DNA of 64,000 bases from Thamnaconus septentrionalis (GCA_009823395.1 CM020501.1:8050861-8114860), one strand, 5' to 3'; positions 13,646 to 28,343 are shown, counted from the first letter of the stretch. The notes: generated from the letters alone by a model not told the origin. Program-made: numbers and translations.

Positions 13646-15054
13646 ACAACCGCAGCTTTTCCCCATAATAATGGTAATGAAGTTACTCTCCATAGTCTGT
13701 TTTCTTTATGTGTATTATGGTTGAGTTTTTATCCCATCATATTTCAGCTAGCTTGCGTTGTCAGGTTCCATGAAATCCGGCCTTCAGAATCAACATTGCA
13801 GCCTCCTCTGTGCTATGTGCCTCCTTGACTGAATAATCACCGAAACCCTGCAAGTATGAACTCAACCCAGAAATCTGTTAGCTTGGACGATAAACCTACG
13901 GTGGCTGAAGAATATATAGATTTAGTTGTTGAATCATCTGTAATTTATAATGTAAAAAATGATGTGGTGGATTGATGCAGCATTGCATGTCCAATAGTTG
14001 CATAACCGAGTAATTCAATAGTTAGTTTTATTATCATCATCTTGTTGTCGACAATGCGCACTTTATTGGACAAACTTGTTCAAGCTCACAGAATGCCATT
14101 TTGGGGGACTTGTTAAAACTTTGTTGAGAAACCACCTTATATTTCGAAGTCTTGACAGTATCATTGGCCTTAGTCTCCTACTCTTGTGATTTTAAATGCT
14201 CTGGAAAATAAGCGTTAATTGATTAGGTCACCTTTATGAAGGAGATATAAGGAGATGTAAAGTGTGATTCTGAAGGTTCTCGAGCTGTGGTCATATTGAG
14301 AGTATAATGAGATGTGTTAATTTATGGTGAACTAAATATAACATCACCGATGGCCTCGGCAAGAAATGCACAGCCCGTTGCAGCTACTAATATGCACAAC
14401 CTGCACGCTAATCCGCATGGTGTCAGAGCCTCTATCTCTGTGGCCCTCTAAGCCAGAGCTGTGCAGTAATTGGGTATGTTCGTCAGCATGGGCGGCTCGT
14501 AAATAAAATCTCTACGGTTCAACGGGCAGAGCCTTCAACAAAGACGGATTCAGCCCCGTCTTGCGTCTTGTACGCAAGGGTGGAAACAAAAAAAAAGCAC
14601 GCAACCCCCTTTTTCACCGTTACCACACACCAGCAAAAAGGAGAAAACTCCTGAATCGACGGCATTTGCGGGAGATAAGTTAGGGCGTCGCGCTCCTGCG
14701 CTAACACGGCATACATTATTCACACGGAGCTGGCCGACAAAGGCGGGATCAATGGAGGAAGAGAGGTGGAACGGACAAAAAGCTACGAATGCAGGGGGCG
14801 AGACGGCGAGAGAACGAGTCCGTGGCTGATGTGCGGGGGTTTCATTAGGAATGATTTGCGCGAACAGGCAGAAATTGGAGGAGGAGAGAAGATTAAAGAT
14901 GCGGCGGCGGCTACGAAAACTCGATGCAGATATCAGCGGCGCACCCTAGCGTTTCTTCCACCTCTGAGGGGAAATTCTCCATTAAATCCTGAAGCGGTCG
15001 GCTTTTCCGTCATCGCACCGTCAACAGTTGTCAAGAGAGCGGTCCAAATAAAGC

Positions 15055-15655
15055 CAATGTGTTTTTGTATTTGGCCCAGAGACAGGGCGACTCTGTGTTA
15101 CTTGGTGGATTGGTGGAGTTGGTTATAAATGGCAACACGAGAAAAAAGTCTCTGTCTGAAGAGTGTTACACTAGTAGTCTAGTTTCATGCCCTGAGGTCC
15201 TGATGCTTGCTTGAAGCCAAATGGGGGCACCATATATTTGGAGTCGCATGGTAACAGTAAGCAAGCATTGGACAGCACAGTGAGGAGATCATCAGCTCCA
15301 ATCCTTGCCTGGATTTGAATTTCAGTTCCTTCCTGGTGCAAGATAACTTTGAACGCACAGCTTCAAAGAGGAAAAAAACTTGGGTAAGCATCCAAAGTAA
15401 TAATGTTAGACCAGTTCAACTTAAAAAGAGAGTCACAGCAAAGTTTGAGGCGAAGTTAGCTTGACTGATCAGTCATTGATCATGAATACACTGAGTCATT
15501 TTGTTATCAAGCAAATGTGTTTTTGTATTTTGACCAGAGACAGGGCAACTGGTGCTTTGTGGAATTACTGGAGTTGGTCATAAGTGGCAACAGTGGAATC
15601 TCAGTCCAAAATCTATTAGTAGGGCTATATGTTTCATAACCTGAGGTCCTGATAT
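15055..15655. repeat. Partly duplicated repeat of unknown family
   Basis: The segment 15055-15210 ('gtgtttttgtatttggcccagagacaggg' to 'ccctgaggtcctgatg') recurs in diverged form at 15512-15655. Between them, 15208-15486 is a third module that recurs at 17805-18117. The arrangement A-B-A suggests a transposon-like unit with long direct terminal repeats, but no coding region is seen. Confidence 0.6.
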
Positions 15656-16674
15656 TACATATAACATTACGTATAAGATTTACATTGGAACATTTCAGGT
15701 TACATCACTACATCCATACAGTGTTCGTGATAAACTGTGTGTCAGCCAACTTTGCTAAAGTACATTATGTAGCTCTGATTTATGCCTCTGGGGGGAATAT
15801 GTTTGTTGTAAAAAAAAAGAAGAAGAAGAAGAACTGCTCTGTGTTTCGGTACTGGCATTTTACACTGCCGCTTTCAATTATCTCTATAGTTTCAGATATG
15901 AGACAGTACATTTTTATAGTGGAGTCTGTGATACTGGATTAAATACTGCTTTTGCTGTCTGCGTTCTCTGGTTTTACCCTCAGCTCAGTTTACCAACACA
16001 AGTTTTTTTTTTTGTTTTGTTTTTCCACAGAATCGATTAGCTGAGATGATTTACAATCCAGTGACTCAATGCTGGTCGTTCTTGAGTTTTAAAGGGTACT
16101 GGGGCCATAATAAAAACAAACTGGTTAAAAGAAAACAAGATCATTTAATAAATGGCACTAACTGGTGCTTGGGTCTGGACTTTAACATGGCTCATAAAGT
16201 TTGAAATAAAAACCTAGAAGTGTAATGCAGAAGCCATGTGCCCTAAAACTCCTTCAAATCCACCACAGATTACACATAAATGTAAAGTCATCATGCGGAA
16301 TCTCCCATAATTCCATATTGATATCAACAGATGGCTCGCTCCCTAACCCAAGTAATTTGGCTGTGTCTGTGCGGCCCTGTTGCGCAACTATGGGTTATTT
16401 CGGGTCTTTGCCACTCGAGTTTTAGGAAATGACTGCTGTTTTAGGGTCAAAGGGCGATTTAGCAAAGTTTGCACGGAGGAACCGGTGCGGCCATTGTCAA
16501 GGCACGAGAGAGAGAGACGGGGCTCAGACTCAGAGGGCATTTGGCGGCTCAGCCCGACTGAACAATGGAGAGGCGGATGTGACGAGAGAGAGGAAGACTC
16601 TCGGGCATTAGCGACTTCCTGAAGAGGGCGACGAGGGGCAGAAACAAGGCAGGGGAATGGATTTCACATGGAAG

Positions 16675-16935
16675 ATGCCGGCCGTTTTTCTCACAGTAAA
16701 ACAATAGCGCTTTCTATTACGAGCCACCGCGGCTGTATTGATGTCCCGTGTCATTGCCATTACTCAGGGAGCCCACTGTATGTAATTAGTTTGGCTCCAC
16801 AATGGGCCCCCATTCTGCTGCGCTGCCCTCAGTGATTCCGACTCGAGCAACAGATCGCGCCACCAGCCGCCGCAGTTTGCTGTTTGCGCCTATTGGGTGG
16901 TAATTTACGTCGCCTCTAATTGAAAGCAGTGCGAT
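16675..16935. promoter_or_regulatory. Repeat-poor segment resembling a conserved noncoding element
   Basis: Non-repetitive mixed composition with AATTAG-, CCATTA- and CTAATTG-type motifs among CpG-bearing sequence, in a desert upstream of MPDZ. Only a resemblance in texture to developmental enhancers; conservation could not be tested. Confidence 0.2.
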
Positions 16936-17804
16936 GCCTTGCTGAGAATGGGTGGGGTCTCCCCTGCATATGCACGTTTAAAAAGCTCAGCGGTCTCTCT
17001 CTGTGGCCCGCCACATAAGCGTGAAGAATATGGAGCAATACTGTATATGGTCCACCCAGGCGTAAAATTAAAGACTCTTGTCTACGTGGCCCACATAAAT
17101 CTTTAGACGCGAGCGCAAGGGAAAGGGAGACCGGAGGGGGCTGGGGGGTGGTCTGCGAGGAGCTCTGTACACGATAGAACATAAAACCCCGTTGGTTTTC
17201 CTGCCGACTGTGAACCGCTTAACTGTTGTCAACTGCGCTCGATCTCGGGCGGTGAAATGTTCCCAAGCTTGAGTGCCAATGTGTACATGGACACACACAA
17301 AGATCATCAATTACATTGAGATTTTCGACATGCATGGGGATTTGGATGCAGACTTGCAGCCGTTCCCAGGACAAAGCTGAATACAAAAAAAAAAGAGAAA
17401 AATCCATCCAATCCCCCCTCACGTTCTCACTCTCATCTTGATCCATGTGACCAATGCCGTCTCATCAATCATGTGGATACCGTCGCATGAGATCCAATCT
17501 GGGGGTTCAGAATGCATGTTAGCACGGTGCACAAGCACAGCCATGCAATTTCTTACATGGTTAGAAAACAGATACAAGGGTTCATGTAAGTTATTGCCGC
17601 AGGCCCGCAGGCCAGAGCGGCGCTCATCTGTCTTGGAGTGACACTATCAGGGTTCCTTGTAAAACAGCACAGCTGGTAAAATGTTTTTATTGAGCAACGT
17701 GGGAGATACAGCGAGGACACAATTGGCAGGTGTTAATACGTGCCGAAAGGGGCAGAACCCCCTTTTATAGCGCATGAATTGCATCGTCCCCATACAAAGT
17801 AGCT

Positions 17805-18117
17805 GACGAAACCCAAATAGGGCCATCATATAATCAGAGTGGGGTGGTAACAGTAGGCTAGCATTGGATAGCACAGTGGCTAGCATGGTTGCTTTACATT
17901 GTTTTACGCTTCAGTTCCTTCATAGTGGAAGATAACTTTGAACCCAAACTTCAAATAGTTGAAAAAAAAAACCTGACTAAGCATCTTTCCAAAGTAACAA
18001 CTTGTGTACTTTGTGTCACACAAGAAAAGATAATTCAACCTTAAAAAAAGAAGAAGAAGAAGTCTGAGCAAAATTTGAGGCAAAGTTAGCTTCACTGATC
18101 AGTCATTGATCATGAAG
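17805..18117. repeat. Second copy of the unknown repeat module
   Basis: Shares with 15208-15486 the ordered blocks 'gtaacagta..cagcattgga(c/t)agcacagtg', 'gataactttgaac', 'gcaaa.tttgaggc.aagttagctt' and 'gatcagtcattgatcatgaa'. Confidence 0.65.
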
Positions 18118-19537
18118 AAAATCAGAATCATGTGTTATCAATTTAAACCAATTATTTGCAAATACTACCACATACTAGTACGGCTAGGTGACAGGATGAC
18201 GCTCGACATATTGCCGCCTCAATAAAAAACAATGTCTATCATGAGACAATATCCTCATAAAGTTGTTTTGTTGATTGTCGTTCGGCGAAGGTCTGGGCAG
18301 AAGGTCATCTTCATCCCTGAGCTCCTCCAAGTGGATCAGGGGGTGGTTTCAGAGAAAATTATTGTGATATACTCTGATAAATGTTTTTGCCTATACAGTC
18401 CTGCCATACATACTGGTCACTTTGTTGGTTTGATCAGACATGTGTAACACAGTCTACTCGAGCTGGGCTTAATTTCTCAAGTTGCCAGGTGTTTAGACAT
18501 CTTGCTGAATATGAAGAGGAAACACTGCAGTTTTCCCTGGTAGAAGCAGACAGGCAGCGAGCTAGACCATGCGCCACACTATCGTACACAGCAGGGGCAC
18601 AGTTGCTTCTCCAAAATGCTGTTCGAAGAAAACCAGGGGAAATAAGACGCAGCTAACCTATAATGTAAAATCCAAACTCCAACAGTTTCAGGATTTATTT
18701 TTTTCCGACAAACATTTACGCAGCATGAGGCGCGTCGACCTCTCAGACTGACTTGCTAAACAGAAAATCTAGCCGCATGTGGTAAGTGTTAATTTCTGAA
18801 CCCGTACTTTAGTTTTGGTTGCAATCAAATGCATTTTTTCTACGACCCGTGGCTCGACCAAGAACTGGATCTGCAATCTGGGCTTCACAAAAAGATGATG
18901 GGCCAAACACAAGAGATCAAACCTCTGCGAACACGGTGCATTAGACGGCCTCGTACTGTCACTCTACCATCTACAGCGGCTCATTCAAGAAATATTCCCC
19001 AGCATATCACAACAATGAAGTAAACATACATTGTGAAGCCATTGATTATACTATGTCCGCTAATGTTTGTGTTCCATCAAGCATGACCATCCAGTCACCC
19101 GCGCCCTCCTTCAGCCTATCACAATGCACCAGCTGAGCCTCCGGATCAATACTCCCTGGCACATATTCTCACTCTCAAAAGACTCAGAGTGAAAATGACA
19201 TTCGATATCAATACAGAAGGCAGACCTGTCACTAAGCAGGCACAATGAATGGCAAGATTATTATTTTTCTAATTTGCCGTCGAAAAGGCCTGAGACGGCA
19301 TTGCCTGAGCTTGATCTATCAGGCACACCTCTCCGCTGAAAGGAAACAGATGAACAGGGAGTGGTAGATGTATGTAATGCAGTTAAAGTAAAAGGCCCAG
19401 TAAGCAGGAAATTTAAGAGGGGCCAAGGGGATGATGGTATTACAGCAGATGCTGATTGTGGGCAGTCTGCTCCAGAAGAAAATGATATGGAAAATTCTCC
19501 CGGAAGAGGGACGCAGGTAAAGCAAGTTTTTAAAAAA
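18118..19537. other. Noncoding stretch
   Basis: No gene, RNA or recognised repeat seen in this stretch. Confidence 0.55.
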
Positions 19538-19915
19538 TACACTCACTGGCCTTTTTAACTGGTTGCAAGAGCCAATCAGCCAAATCATGTGTGTAGATGT
19601 AGTGAAAACGGCCTGCTCAAGGTCAGTGCAAGCAGCAGAGGAAATGGACTGAAATTGACTTTTTTTACATCACAACTATCTGTAGGGTTTACAGAGAACG
19701 ATCCCAAAAAAAGGAAAATACCCAGTGAGCAGCTGTTGTGTGAAGGAATGCCTTGTTGATGTCAGGGGTCAGAGGTCACAATGGGCAGAGACCATGGAAA
19801 GGCAACAGTGACTCAGACCGCCACTGGCTGAAATCAAAGAAAGCAGAATATCGTCTCTGAACGCACAACAAGCTAAACCATCACCGCCCACTTTCCTGGG
19901 TACTGAGTACTGGCG
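19538..19915 (+). mobile_element. Internally deleted Tc1/mariner-like copy
   Basis: Begins with the terminal repeat TACACTCACTGGCC, continues with 'gggtttacagagaacgatccc' and 'accatggaaaggcaacagtg', and ends soon after 'cgtctctgaacgcacaac'. The catalytic half is missing, so it is a non-autonomous relic of the same family as the copy at 7.3-8.7 kb. Confidence 0.75.
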
Positions 19916-20811
19916 AGGTGTGTGTATAGGAGCAAGAGCCAATTAAAAATACTGCAAACAACGAAGCAAGTTTTGTGGTGATCCTTCAAGCTGCCCAATG
20001 AATAACAAGTTGCAGATTTCAGTAAACAGTAGTCTGAAAAACAACAACCGGCGCACGGCAAACAGAAATCCCCTCCCATTGTGCGGCCGACCCGCACCTC
20101 TCCTTGCCACACTGACTCATGCCCTTAAACAATGCTGCAGATCCGAGGCCTGCTGCAGTTTCCTCCATTGATAAGAAGTGCTGTGCTGCGCCACGGCACC
20201 ACGGGATTTATGCCCCCAGCCCTGCGATGACCTCATTGTTCACTGCCCCATAATTCAAATCTGCTCCGCTGTGTTGCATCACATTGTGTATGACTCATTT
20301 CCGTGCACCCCATCCTCTAAACGAGTGAGAGCGAGAGAAGGAGAGAGGGGGGGGAGACCACCCCAGCACGCCAGAGCCCCGGCCGATTTCCCCATCAACC
20401 GCTCGGGGTGGGAAACTTGAGGCCCACGCGTGCACGTACAGTGCACGCACGCACGCCTGCATGCAGGGGAGCCCTGCTTTAAAACGGACTGAAGTGTGTG
20501 TGGTGGGAGAGGGCGAGCGGGGAGCGAGCGGGGAGCGAGCGCCTTTCTGAATGATTTCCTGCAGAGACCAAAATAATCAACAAAACCTTTGAGCGAGCGT
20601 CTCACAATCGCCCTGTCCTCGCACACTGATTCTCCACTCAGCCTCCTAATGGCACTGTATGTGTCACTATATACACAGCTGCGGGCACTGTCTATACACG
20701 TGTGTGCGTGTGTGTGTGTGCAAGTGTTTGTGTTTGTGTTTGTGTGTGCATGAAGGTGCACTGGAGCAATTGATGTGACGTTTGTTTAGAGTATCTGCGG
20801 GAAGAAATGCA

Positions 20812-20814
<3 letters not shown>

Positions 20815-20858
<44 letters not shown>
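20815..20858. repeat. (GT)n microsatellite
   Basis: Pure GT run in noncoding DNA; imperfect GT also at 20700-20750. Confidence 0.95.
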
Positions 20859-20861
<3 letters not shown>

Positions 20862-21520
20862 CCTATTTAATGGTGATGGATTAGAGTGAGTGTGTGGGGC
20901 CACAAAGGGCAAAGAGGTGAAGTGTGGACAGAAGACGTGTTGACAGCAGAAACAAGTGTGCTTTCTTTATGGAAGAGGTCCAGCAGCTGCTCTGTGAGCG
21001 AGGTTTTATATGAACAATAGGCAGTTGGATACAATATTCTAACGGGGAGAGCAGCTGCTAAAACATGTAGCAGTGGTGAGTGGCTGGTGATTACAGAATA
21101 AATACACGACACTACAATAAGTCAAAATGAAAGAAAGCCAGCCTATGAAGCGCTGCAAATGATCCATGTTTGTCATGGCTCAAGGTTACATTTTATTTAT
21201 TTATTTATTTATTTATTTATCTTTAAACCTCATCTTGTTTGGAAGGGTTTAATTAAAAGCTTTCTATACATTATCTAATCCTCTGAAATGTATAATCACA
21301 AGATGTTTCGCTCACAACAAAGCTGCAGTGAATACAAGCAAGGGCTGAGGAGTGTACGGAGCGCGTACGGAGACGTAATTACATACATCAAGATGACAAA
21401 ATATTAATTTGGAATAACAATGAAGTACTGGCTGTTGTTTATACTCACGACACTCACAATAGTGCAACCACGTCAATGAGTTTTATAACATGCAGTATAA
21501 TTGACTGATGAAAGGTAAGT

Positions 21521-21569
<49 letters not shown>

Positions 21570-21601
21570 CGACACACATATATAGATACATATAGACGTA
21601 T

Positions 21602-21666
<65 letters not shown>
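21521..21666. repeat. Compound (GATA)n-(AT)n-(AC)n microsatellite cluster
   Basis: (GATA)n at 21521-21569, (AT)n at 21604-21651, (CA)n at 21652-21666. Confidence 0.95.
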
Positions 21667-23074
21667 TAGAGAGAGGGATACATTAATTAAACATTAATTA
21701 TACGTAAACCTGAAATCTGTGTGTCACAGATCTGTAAGGTTCACGGGCTACAAAACAGGTACAAATTGCATACAGGTGTTGGTATCATGGCAGCAGTCAT
21801 AGTAGTAGGACGAGGGCATCGCACGGCAGGTGCGCACAAGAGCGCGCTTATCGTAGCAGAGTTTCCCTTTTTGACATCTGAGAAATGTAAATTATACGAA
21901 GGTACAGGTTGCCGGGATGCCTCCTGGCACATAGCCAGCCACACACGTATTTATACAATCTGAGGCGCAAATTGCAGCTGGGTTGCCAGACCGCAATTCA
22001 GCACCTGACTCAGATGCAGAATTTGTGGGCCGTGTTTCCTGCTGGCACATCGTTAAGGCAAAAATCTACGTATTTAAATGGCCCGCAAAGACGACGACCT
22101 GCAGCCAGGTCAAAATCTAGTTCGCCTTAAAGTTTGAGTGAATATTTGTTCTCAGTTGAAACAATTCTCACAAAGGTACCACTCATCGTTTTCAGTAAAT
22201 GGCACAAAACCATGGATGGTTCACACATGAAATGTAGCTTGCTGCTTCAAACGTGAGTGGCGTATCCAACGCTGATAAGTACTGAATCTGACAATCTGTT
22301 ATTTCTATAAATTGAGTGCAGGTAACTCTAGGAATACTAAGTAGGGGAAAGAGAAACACAGCAAAAATATCCTTATAAATGTGTGCGCAGTAACATCAGC
22401 TTGAACTGAAAGCTGAAAGAATTCTAAATGTATATTTTTTCCCTCCGATATGAGAGGCACTGCAGCAAAAGGTCCTTGGGTTTGTTGTTAGAGAACTCCG
22501 ACTGAAAACAAGTCAAACATTTTAAGGAGGGACTTTTCAATGAATGAGATCAAAAAAAAGTCAAAGCATCACTATTTAGTATCAGAGACAGGAAATAATT
22601 CCAGATCCAAGCCTATGTCCTTCACCCGCATTAGCTTATCTTCTCCAGGAAAATATCACTCAGCCCCCCATGAAGCCTCAATCAAAATCTTGTTTGTCCC
22701 ACTGTTATAACAAGTCCTTGAACGTCCTTCGAATGACAAGCAAACAAATGTCTCATTGTTGTCGCTGATAATTTTTATTTGTTTCAGTTTATTCTTGATT
22801 CCTATCTGTTTTTTTCCTCTTTGGTCTCCAATTACATGATAACGCTTACAAAGACAGTGTTAATTTGCTGACAGAAAAGCTATTTTCATCGACATGTTTG
22901 CATGTGTTATACGGCCACACTGCGATTAATTTGTGTTTTCATTGAGACAGCATTTTCCATGTGTGTGTGCAGAGAAAGCAGTCAAGACATTAAATTTTGT
23001 CAATTATAATCCTGTCCCAACTAGAAAAGTACATTTCAATTTATTGTCCCTTACATTTTAGCTGAAAAAATATC

Positions 23075-23110
23075 CCATCTCATCTCATCTCATCTCATCT
23101 CATCTTATCT
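23075..23110. repeat. (CATCT)n pentanucleotide repeat
   Basis: Seven pentamer units, the last with a T substitution. Confidence 0.93.
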
Positions 23111-26100
23111 TGTCGTCAACTACTTACCCGGAGCCTGGAATGAAAAAAAGAGACTGGAAAAAATATATAAAAAATTAAAAAAACATTAAGAAAACATGTA
23201 ATTTGATAATTAGCTCATTAACTCTCTCTACCAGCTCTAATTGCTGGATTTCATCCACAGTGTCACAATCAGTATCAGTGGCCATCTCGCTGACCCACTC
23301 TGTCCAACCACTAATTAGGCACCACAGCTGATGTAGCGTCACACTGTTGCCGGTACGTGGCTGTGATTACAACGCACAAGCTAAAAACAACGCGAGGAGC
23401 TGCCGGCAGCGCCGAGCCGAGGACCCATTTTGGATCCGGTGCAAAACATTGTATATTCCCTCCTACCGGGCCGAAACTACAGACCGCTGACAGGCTGTGT
23501 GCATGGTGGTCGAACAGTGAGGCTGCCAACCGTCCCACATTTAGGCAAAGTAAGACATCCATCTCTGGAGGGCTATTCTAGTCGGGGCCACGAGAGCAAT
23601 GAGTCAGAGAATGCCCTCCGATCTGACAGCCAGTCGTCCACTACTAGTCCCCCCTCCCCTTCCCCTCCCGAAGCTTAAATCTAATCAGGAAGCAAAGTAA
23701 CTGCGAAGCCCTCACGCATGGTCTGAACCTCTTACGGGGGCCTGAATGATATCACGGGGCGAATTTCACACGTTAAGGGTAGGTTGAACTGCGCTGATAG
23801 CTCAGATCGAGTTGATGGCGGAAACCGCAGCGGAGAGCTGAGGGTTTTACTTTTTTTGTGTGTGGGTCTGTGTGTGTGGCTCTGTGTGTTTTTTTCTGCC
23901 TCCGGGAAGGGTGGAGGAAAGGAGGAAAGCTGCGTTAACACGACTGAGTGCTTTAGGTGGATGAGGAAGACGGGCAAGGATTTGGCCTCATTATTTCAAT
24001 ACGGGAGTGGGACGTCGCTGAGTGCATGGAGGGGCTTCCTGAATTAGGTTAAAGTCTGCGCGCACAAAGTGGGGCCAGGCTGGGACTGTAGGACCGAGAA
24101 TCATCGCGGCATTGAGGGGAGCGACGCGGGGAAATTAGAGAGCTCCGCTTTCACTGCGAGCTGATGCTATTATTGCAGAATTAAGTTTTGTTTTGGCCTC
24201 CCCGCGCAGCTTTAAGCCACCAGAATGACGTTCCTGTTTAGACAGGAAGGTCAACGCCACCTTCTGTTTATCTACAGAGCTCCCCCACCTATTCTTTTTT
24301 TCTTTTTTTTTCTTTTTTAACCTGGCAATGCATAAATTAATCAAACAGACGATCCTGGAAACATCAAGTTCTTGAAGTAAAAAGGCTTGTTGAAATTGCT
24401 TGCAGGGTAATCAGGCCCTGGGGTTCTGTGCACCCACTAAAACTGAATTAATTGTACAAATGTTGAAGTAAGACTCCCTAATAGCACTCGACAATGGAAA
24501 TGGAGACTTCAGTAACAAGCGGACACACTTGTTACATTTCTGATTATATGCCTGCTCGTCTTAATATTCCGACGTGCCGACGTGTCTGTTAGCGTCTGTC
24601 TGAGACGGATCAGCATGTCAGCCAGGGTTTATTATCATTATCTTCCAGGTTTCAGGGTGCGCGCGAGATGTTTAACGTGCGATTGAATCGCAGCCCGTTT
24701 CCCATCCGCGGGCCAAAACAATGTTGTTGGAGCCGAGTGAGTCTGAACCAAATATTGTGTCACGTTAGAGGCGGTCGCGGAGGGGAGGAAAACAAAAAAA
24801 AAACAAATAAGGATACCAGCTTCCCCCCACCAGAGCAATCAAGCGGAACGATCGGCGTAAGCGCAGCCGACGCAAGTTGCACAATGTTTTGCGGTTGTTA
24901 TTTTTTTTTCCCTCCCCGTTGAGGAGTTTTTGCCATCCTTTCTTATCATAACAAGCGAAATGAATCGCTGACCTAATTAAAGGAGGACAGACAGACCTAC
25001 AGTCAGCAGAATGCTGTTGCTCTTTTGATGCTTCCATGTGCTTTGGTGACACGAGCGCTGCGTGGGCACGATTGTTTAAGTTTGACCCCCCCCCCCACCC
25101 GGTGCTTTTTGACACACCTTGCATTCACGGCGTGACGTCCGACCAACAAAAAAAGAAAAAGAAAAGAAGAGGAAATCATCACTCGGCCCTGCGGAGAGGC
25201 TAGCCGAGCCTTTCAGAGGAGTTAACAGCAAACATCCACTGCAGCCAGGGAGAGTTTGGACAGGCGAGACACAAATATTATTGAGGCTTTTGTTTCCTGT
25301 CGAAACCAGATGAACAACTTGTCAAACAGTCGCAGCCAACGGCTGCGAGATTTTTTGGCCTCGCCAATTTTCCTTTTTTTCCCTCCCTTTTTTTCCCTGT
25401 CTTTGTCTCTCGAAAACGTTTGAATCAAAAATGATCAGCCCAAGGAAGCGGGTAATCGCCTCGACACAAACAGATGCGCCGATGACAGATTATTTAGCGA
25501 TGGCCGCGTCGTCCTCAAACGTCGCCGCCGTCCCCTTTCGAGACGGACCTGCGCTCGCTTTCAGCAGATGCTGCCAAAATGGCAGCCAACGTGTGAATTT
25601 TCTCCCCTTCGAAAAATAACAGCTGATAACTCAAGTTGTGTTTCCTCGCAGGGCAGCTTCCCCTGACTGCAGCACCGACTGGACCGACACACCGTCCAGC
25701 ACCTTCAACCCCAAGGAGCCTTCACATCTCTCATACATTAGACGTGACACTCATGGACCCTCCACGTGATATAGTATACAGCCGTGGAGGACGTCGAGAG
25801 CGCCTGATTCAACTGCACAAAGATCACAAAGGGCCGAGGAGCTGTGATTGACAGACGTCTGCATCACTCGCGAGGCCAATTTGTTGTTTACCAAAGAGTT
25901 GACGGACGTCGCCGCCGCGCAGGCACAAAGGGAATCATCCGTGAGCTGCGCTTCCGCTAAAGGGGGGAGTCTGCTGGTTGCACCCTACAGGGTCACATAG
26001 GAATCGAGGCAGGGTGCTGCTGCTGCTGCTTATAGCTTCAGTCCAAAAAAAAAAAAAAGAAAAGAGGGGGTTTTTTTCTCGCTTTTTTTGCAATCCAGCA

Positions 26101-27407
26101 ACCTTCGCCTGGTTGTCAGAGGCAGATCAAGGTCATGTGCAAAGAAAACCCAGGACGCCACTCTGGCGCGTTTTCACTCGGTGAATCCGCATGATTGACG
26201 TATCCCGGGGTGCACTGGCCCGCTGAATGCTCATTTTCCTCGCGAGGGGAGCTCTGGGTTTCACTCCGATTTTTCCCGGACTGCGGCTAACAAAACAGCG
26301 TTTTACCACCATCATCATCACCACCACCAACACCACCAACACCCCACTTCCTCAAAAAAAGACGCAAACACAGAAGCGGACCGCATTTCTAATGGGAAGA
26401 ATGACAAGCAGAGTGGCCCGAGAAAGGAAGGCGACGGGGAGGAAAGAAAAAAAAAAACATTTAAGCGCGAGCATGCCATATATGTATTATTTCCCTCTCT
26501 CCCTTTCTCCCTTCGCGCCCTGCAGTGTGGCGCGCACACGCACACGCGCGCGGCTGCATAATCATAATTCTGTGTACATCTCGGACGACAAGCCGTCACT
26601 GGATAATGTGATCGCATTGATTATTCGCCGGGGATGCGGCGGCGGGTATCATTTGCTTATTACATCGCCTCAGCATCCGAGCGACGCCCATCCAGCCACA
26701 AGTCACCGGACCGGAATCCGTATAGCAAACACAACACAGCGGCAGCCGTTTTATCGTCTCAATACTCTGCACCCCAACACCCCCGTCCTTTTATAGGGAC
26801 ACTCTCGCGCCCCTTAAATGCAATAATTGCAGGCCACATTCCCATGGGCATCCGTGAGAACCGCGCGGAGCGTCTCTCGATCGGCGCGGGTCACTGACGG
26901 ACGGACACAGGTGACCGCTGACACTCCGAGCGAGCGGAGCGGAGGCGTGTGCAGCGGAACGGGGTGACAAGAAACGAACAAACAAAACATACGGTATGCA
27001 CATATCTGTATACGTGCGGGGGATGGCGAAGAGCGGCGGATCCTTACCGTTATATTAGCCAGTCACAGCAGCCACATCGAGGGAGCGTGCGTGTGCGTGC
27101 GCGCAACATCCAGCGCGAATCGGATAGTCAGGAATAACCTTCTCCCGCCGCTCCTTCCGCGCGAGTCTCCCGAGGAGCGCAGACGACGCTTTGATTTGAA
27201 ATATTATCTTCCAAAAGTCGATGAGGGCTTGAATTCGCCGCGTCGACTCCGCGGGTGGGTGGGTGGGTGGGTGGGTGGGAGAGAGAGAGAGAGAGAGAGA
27301 GAGTGGGGGGGTCTTGATGGAGATTCTTTCGCTTTTACTGCTGCTGAAAGACGGAGGAGGGGAAGGGGTGGTGGAGGAGGAGAGGTTGAGAGGAGGAAAT
27401 GCGGGGG

Positions 27408-27415
27408 TATAAAAA
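27408..27415 (+). promoter_or_regulatory. TATA-like box
   Basis: TATAAAAA in a G-rich context within the CpG-rich block. It may be fortuitous in such purine-rich DNA. Confidence 0.2.
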
Positions 27416-27642
27416 TGAGCAAAAAGAAGAGGAAGGAGGAGAAGATGGGGATGGAGCTCGTGGCGTAGGCTGCGTGCTCAGTATCCCGAGAAGCGCGCGC
27501 GCGCGCAAGCACACACACGCACATATATACGCACACGCGCGCACAAGGAGGATGGACTGTGTCGCGTGTGTCCGTCCGAGACGCGCAAAAAAGTCCAGTG
27601 AAGTGCAGGAGGAGGAGGACGGACTGGAGCTGCTCTGCTCTC

Positions 27643-27893
<251 letters not shown>

Positions 27894-28296
27894 CTCTGCT
27901 CGCGCCGACTCCCGCTGAAGTCCTCCGCGCGGACGCAGGAAACGCAGCGGTGCGGGAGAGCGCGGTCAGCGCGTAGAAACACGGAGGGGGGCGGTGGAGT
28001 TGGTGGGAGGGTGGAGGTGGGGGTGGAGGAGGGGTCAGGAATGACAAACCAATTTCGGGAGGCGGCAGCCACGACCGGTGGATGCTCGATCGATGGAGCG
28101 CAGCCCGGGAGGACGGGGAGCGGGCGGTGCGGGCGGGCAGTGCAGCCGAGAGGGTGGGAGAGACTTGGGGGAGGAGGAGGAGGAGGAGGAGGAGGAGGTG
28201 GTGGTCGGAGTGGAGGAGAGAGGAGGGTGTTGATTCCTGCCTGAGGGATGCGGAGAGACGGGGAGGAAAAAGAGGGAGAAGCGGAATGGAATGGAG

Positions 28297-28299
<3 letters not shown>

Positions 28300-28340
<41 letters not shown>
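28300..28340. repeat. (GT)n microsatellite
   Basis: Pure GT run at the right border of the CpG-rich block. Confidence 0.95.

Positions 28341-28343
<3 letters not shown>

Larger units (their letters stand above)
19916..26859. other. Noncoding stretch
   Basis: No gene seen. Microsatellites at 20.8, 21.5 and 23.1 kb. Repeat-poor, CpG-bearing patches at 23300-24200 and 26150-26290 could be regulatory, but nothing in the sequence proves it. Confidence 0.5.

Noticed and set aside
21521..21569. (GATA)n and other regular arrays considered as CRISPR
   Set aside because: Simple microsatellites with no spacer structure, in a vertebrate genome.
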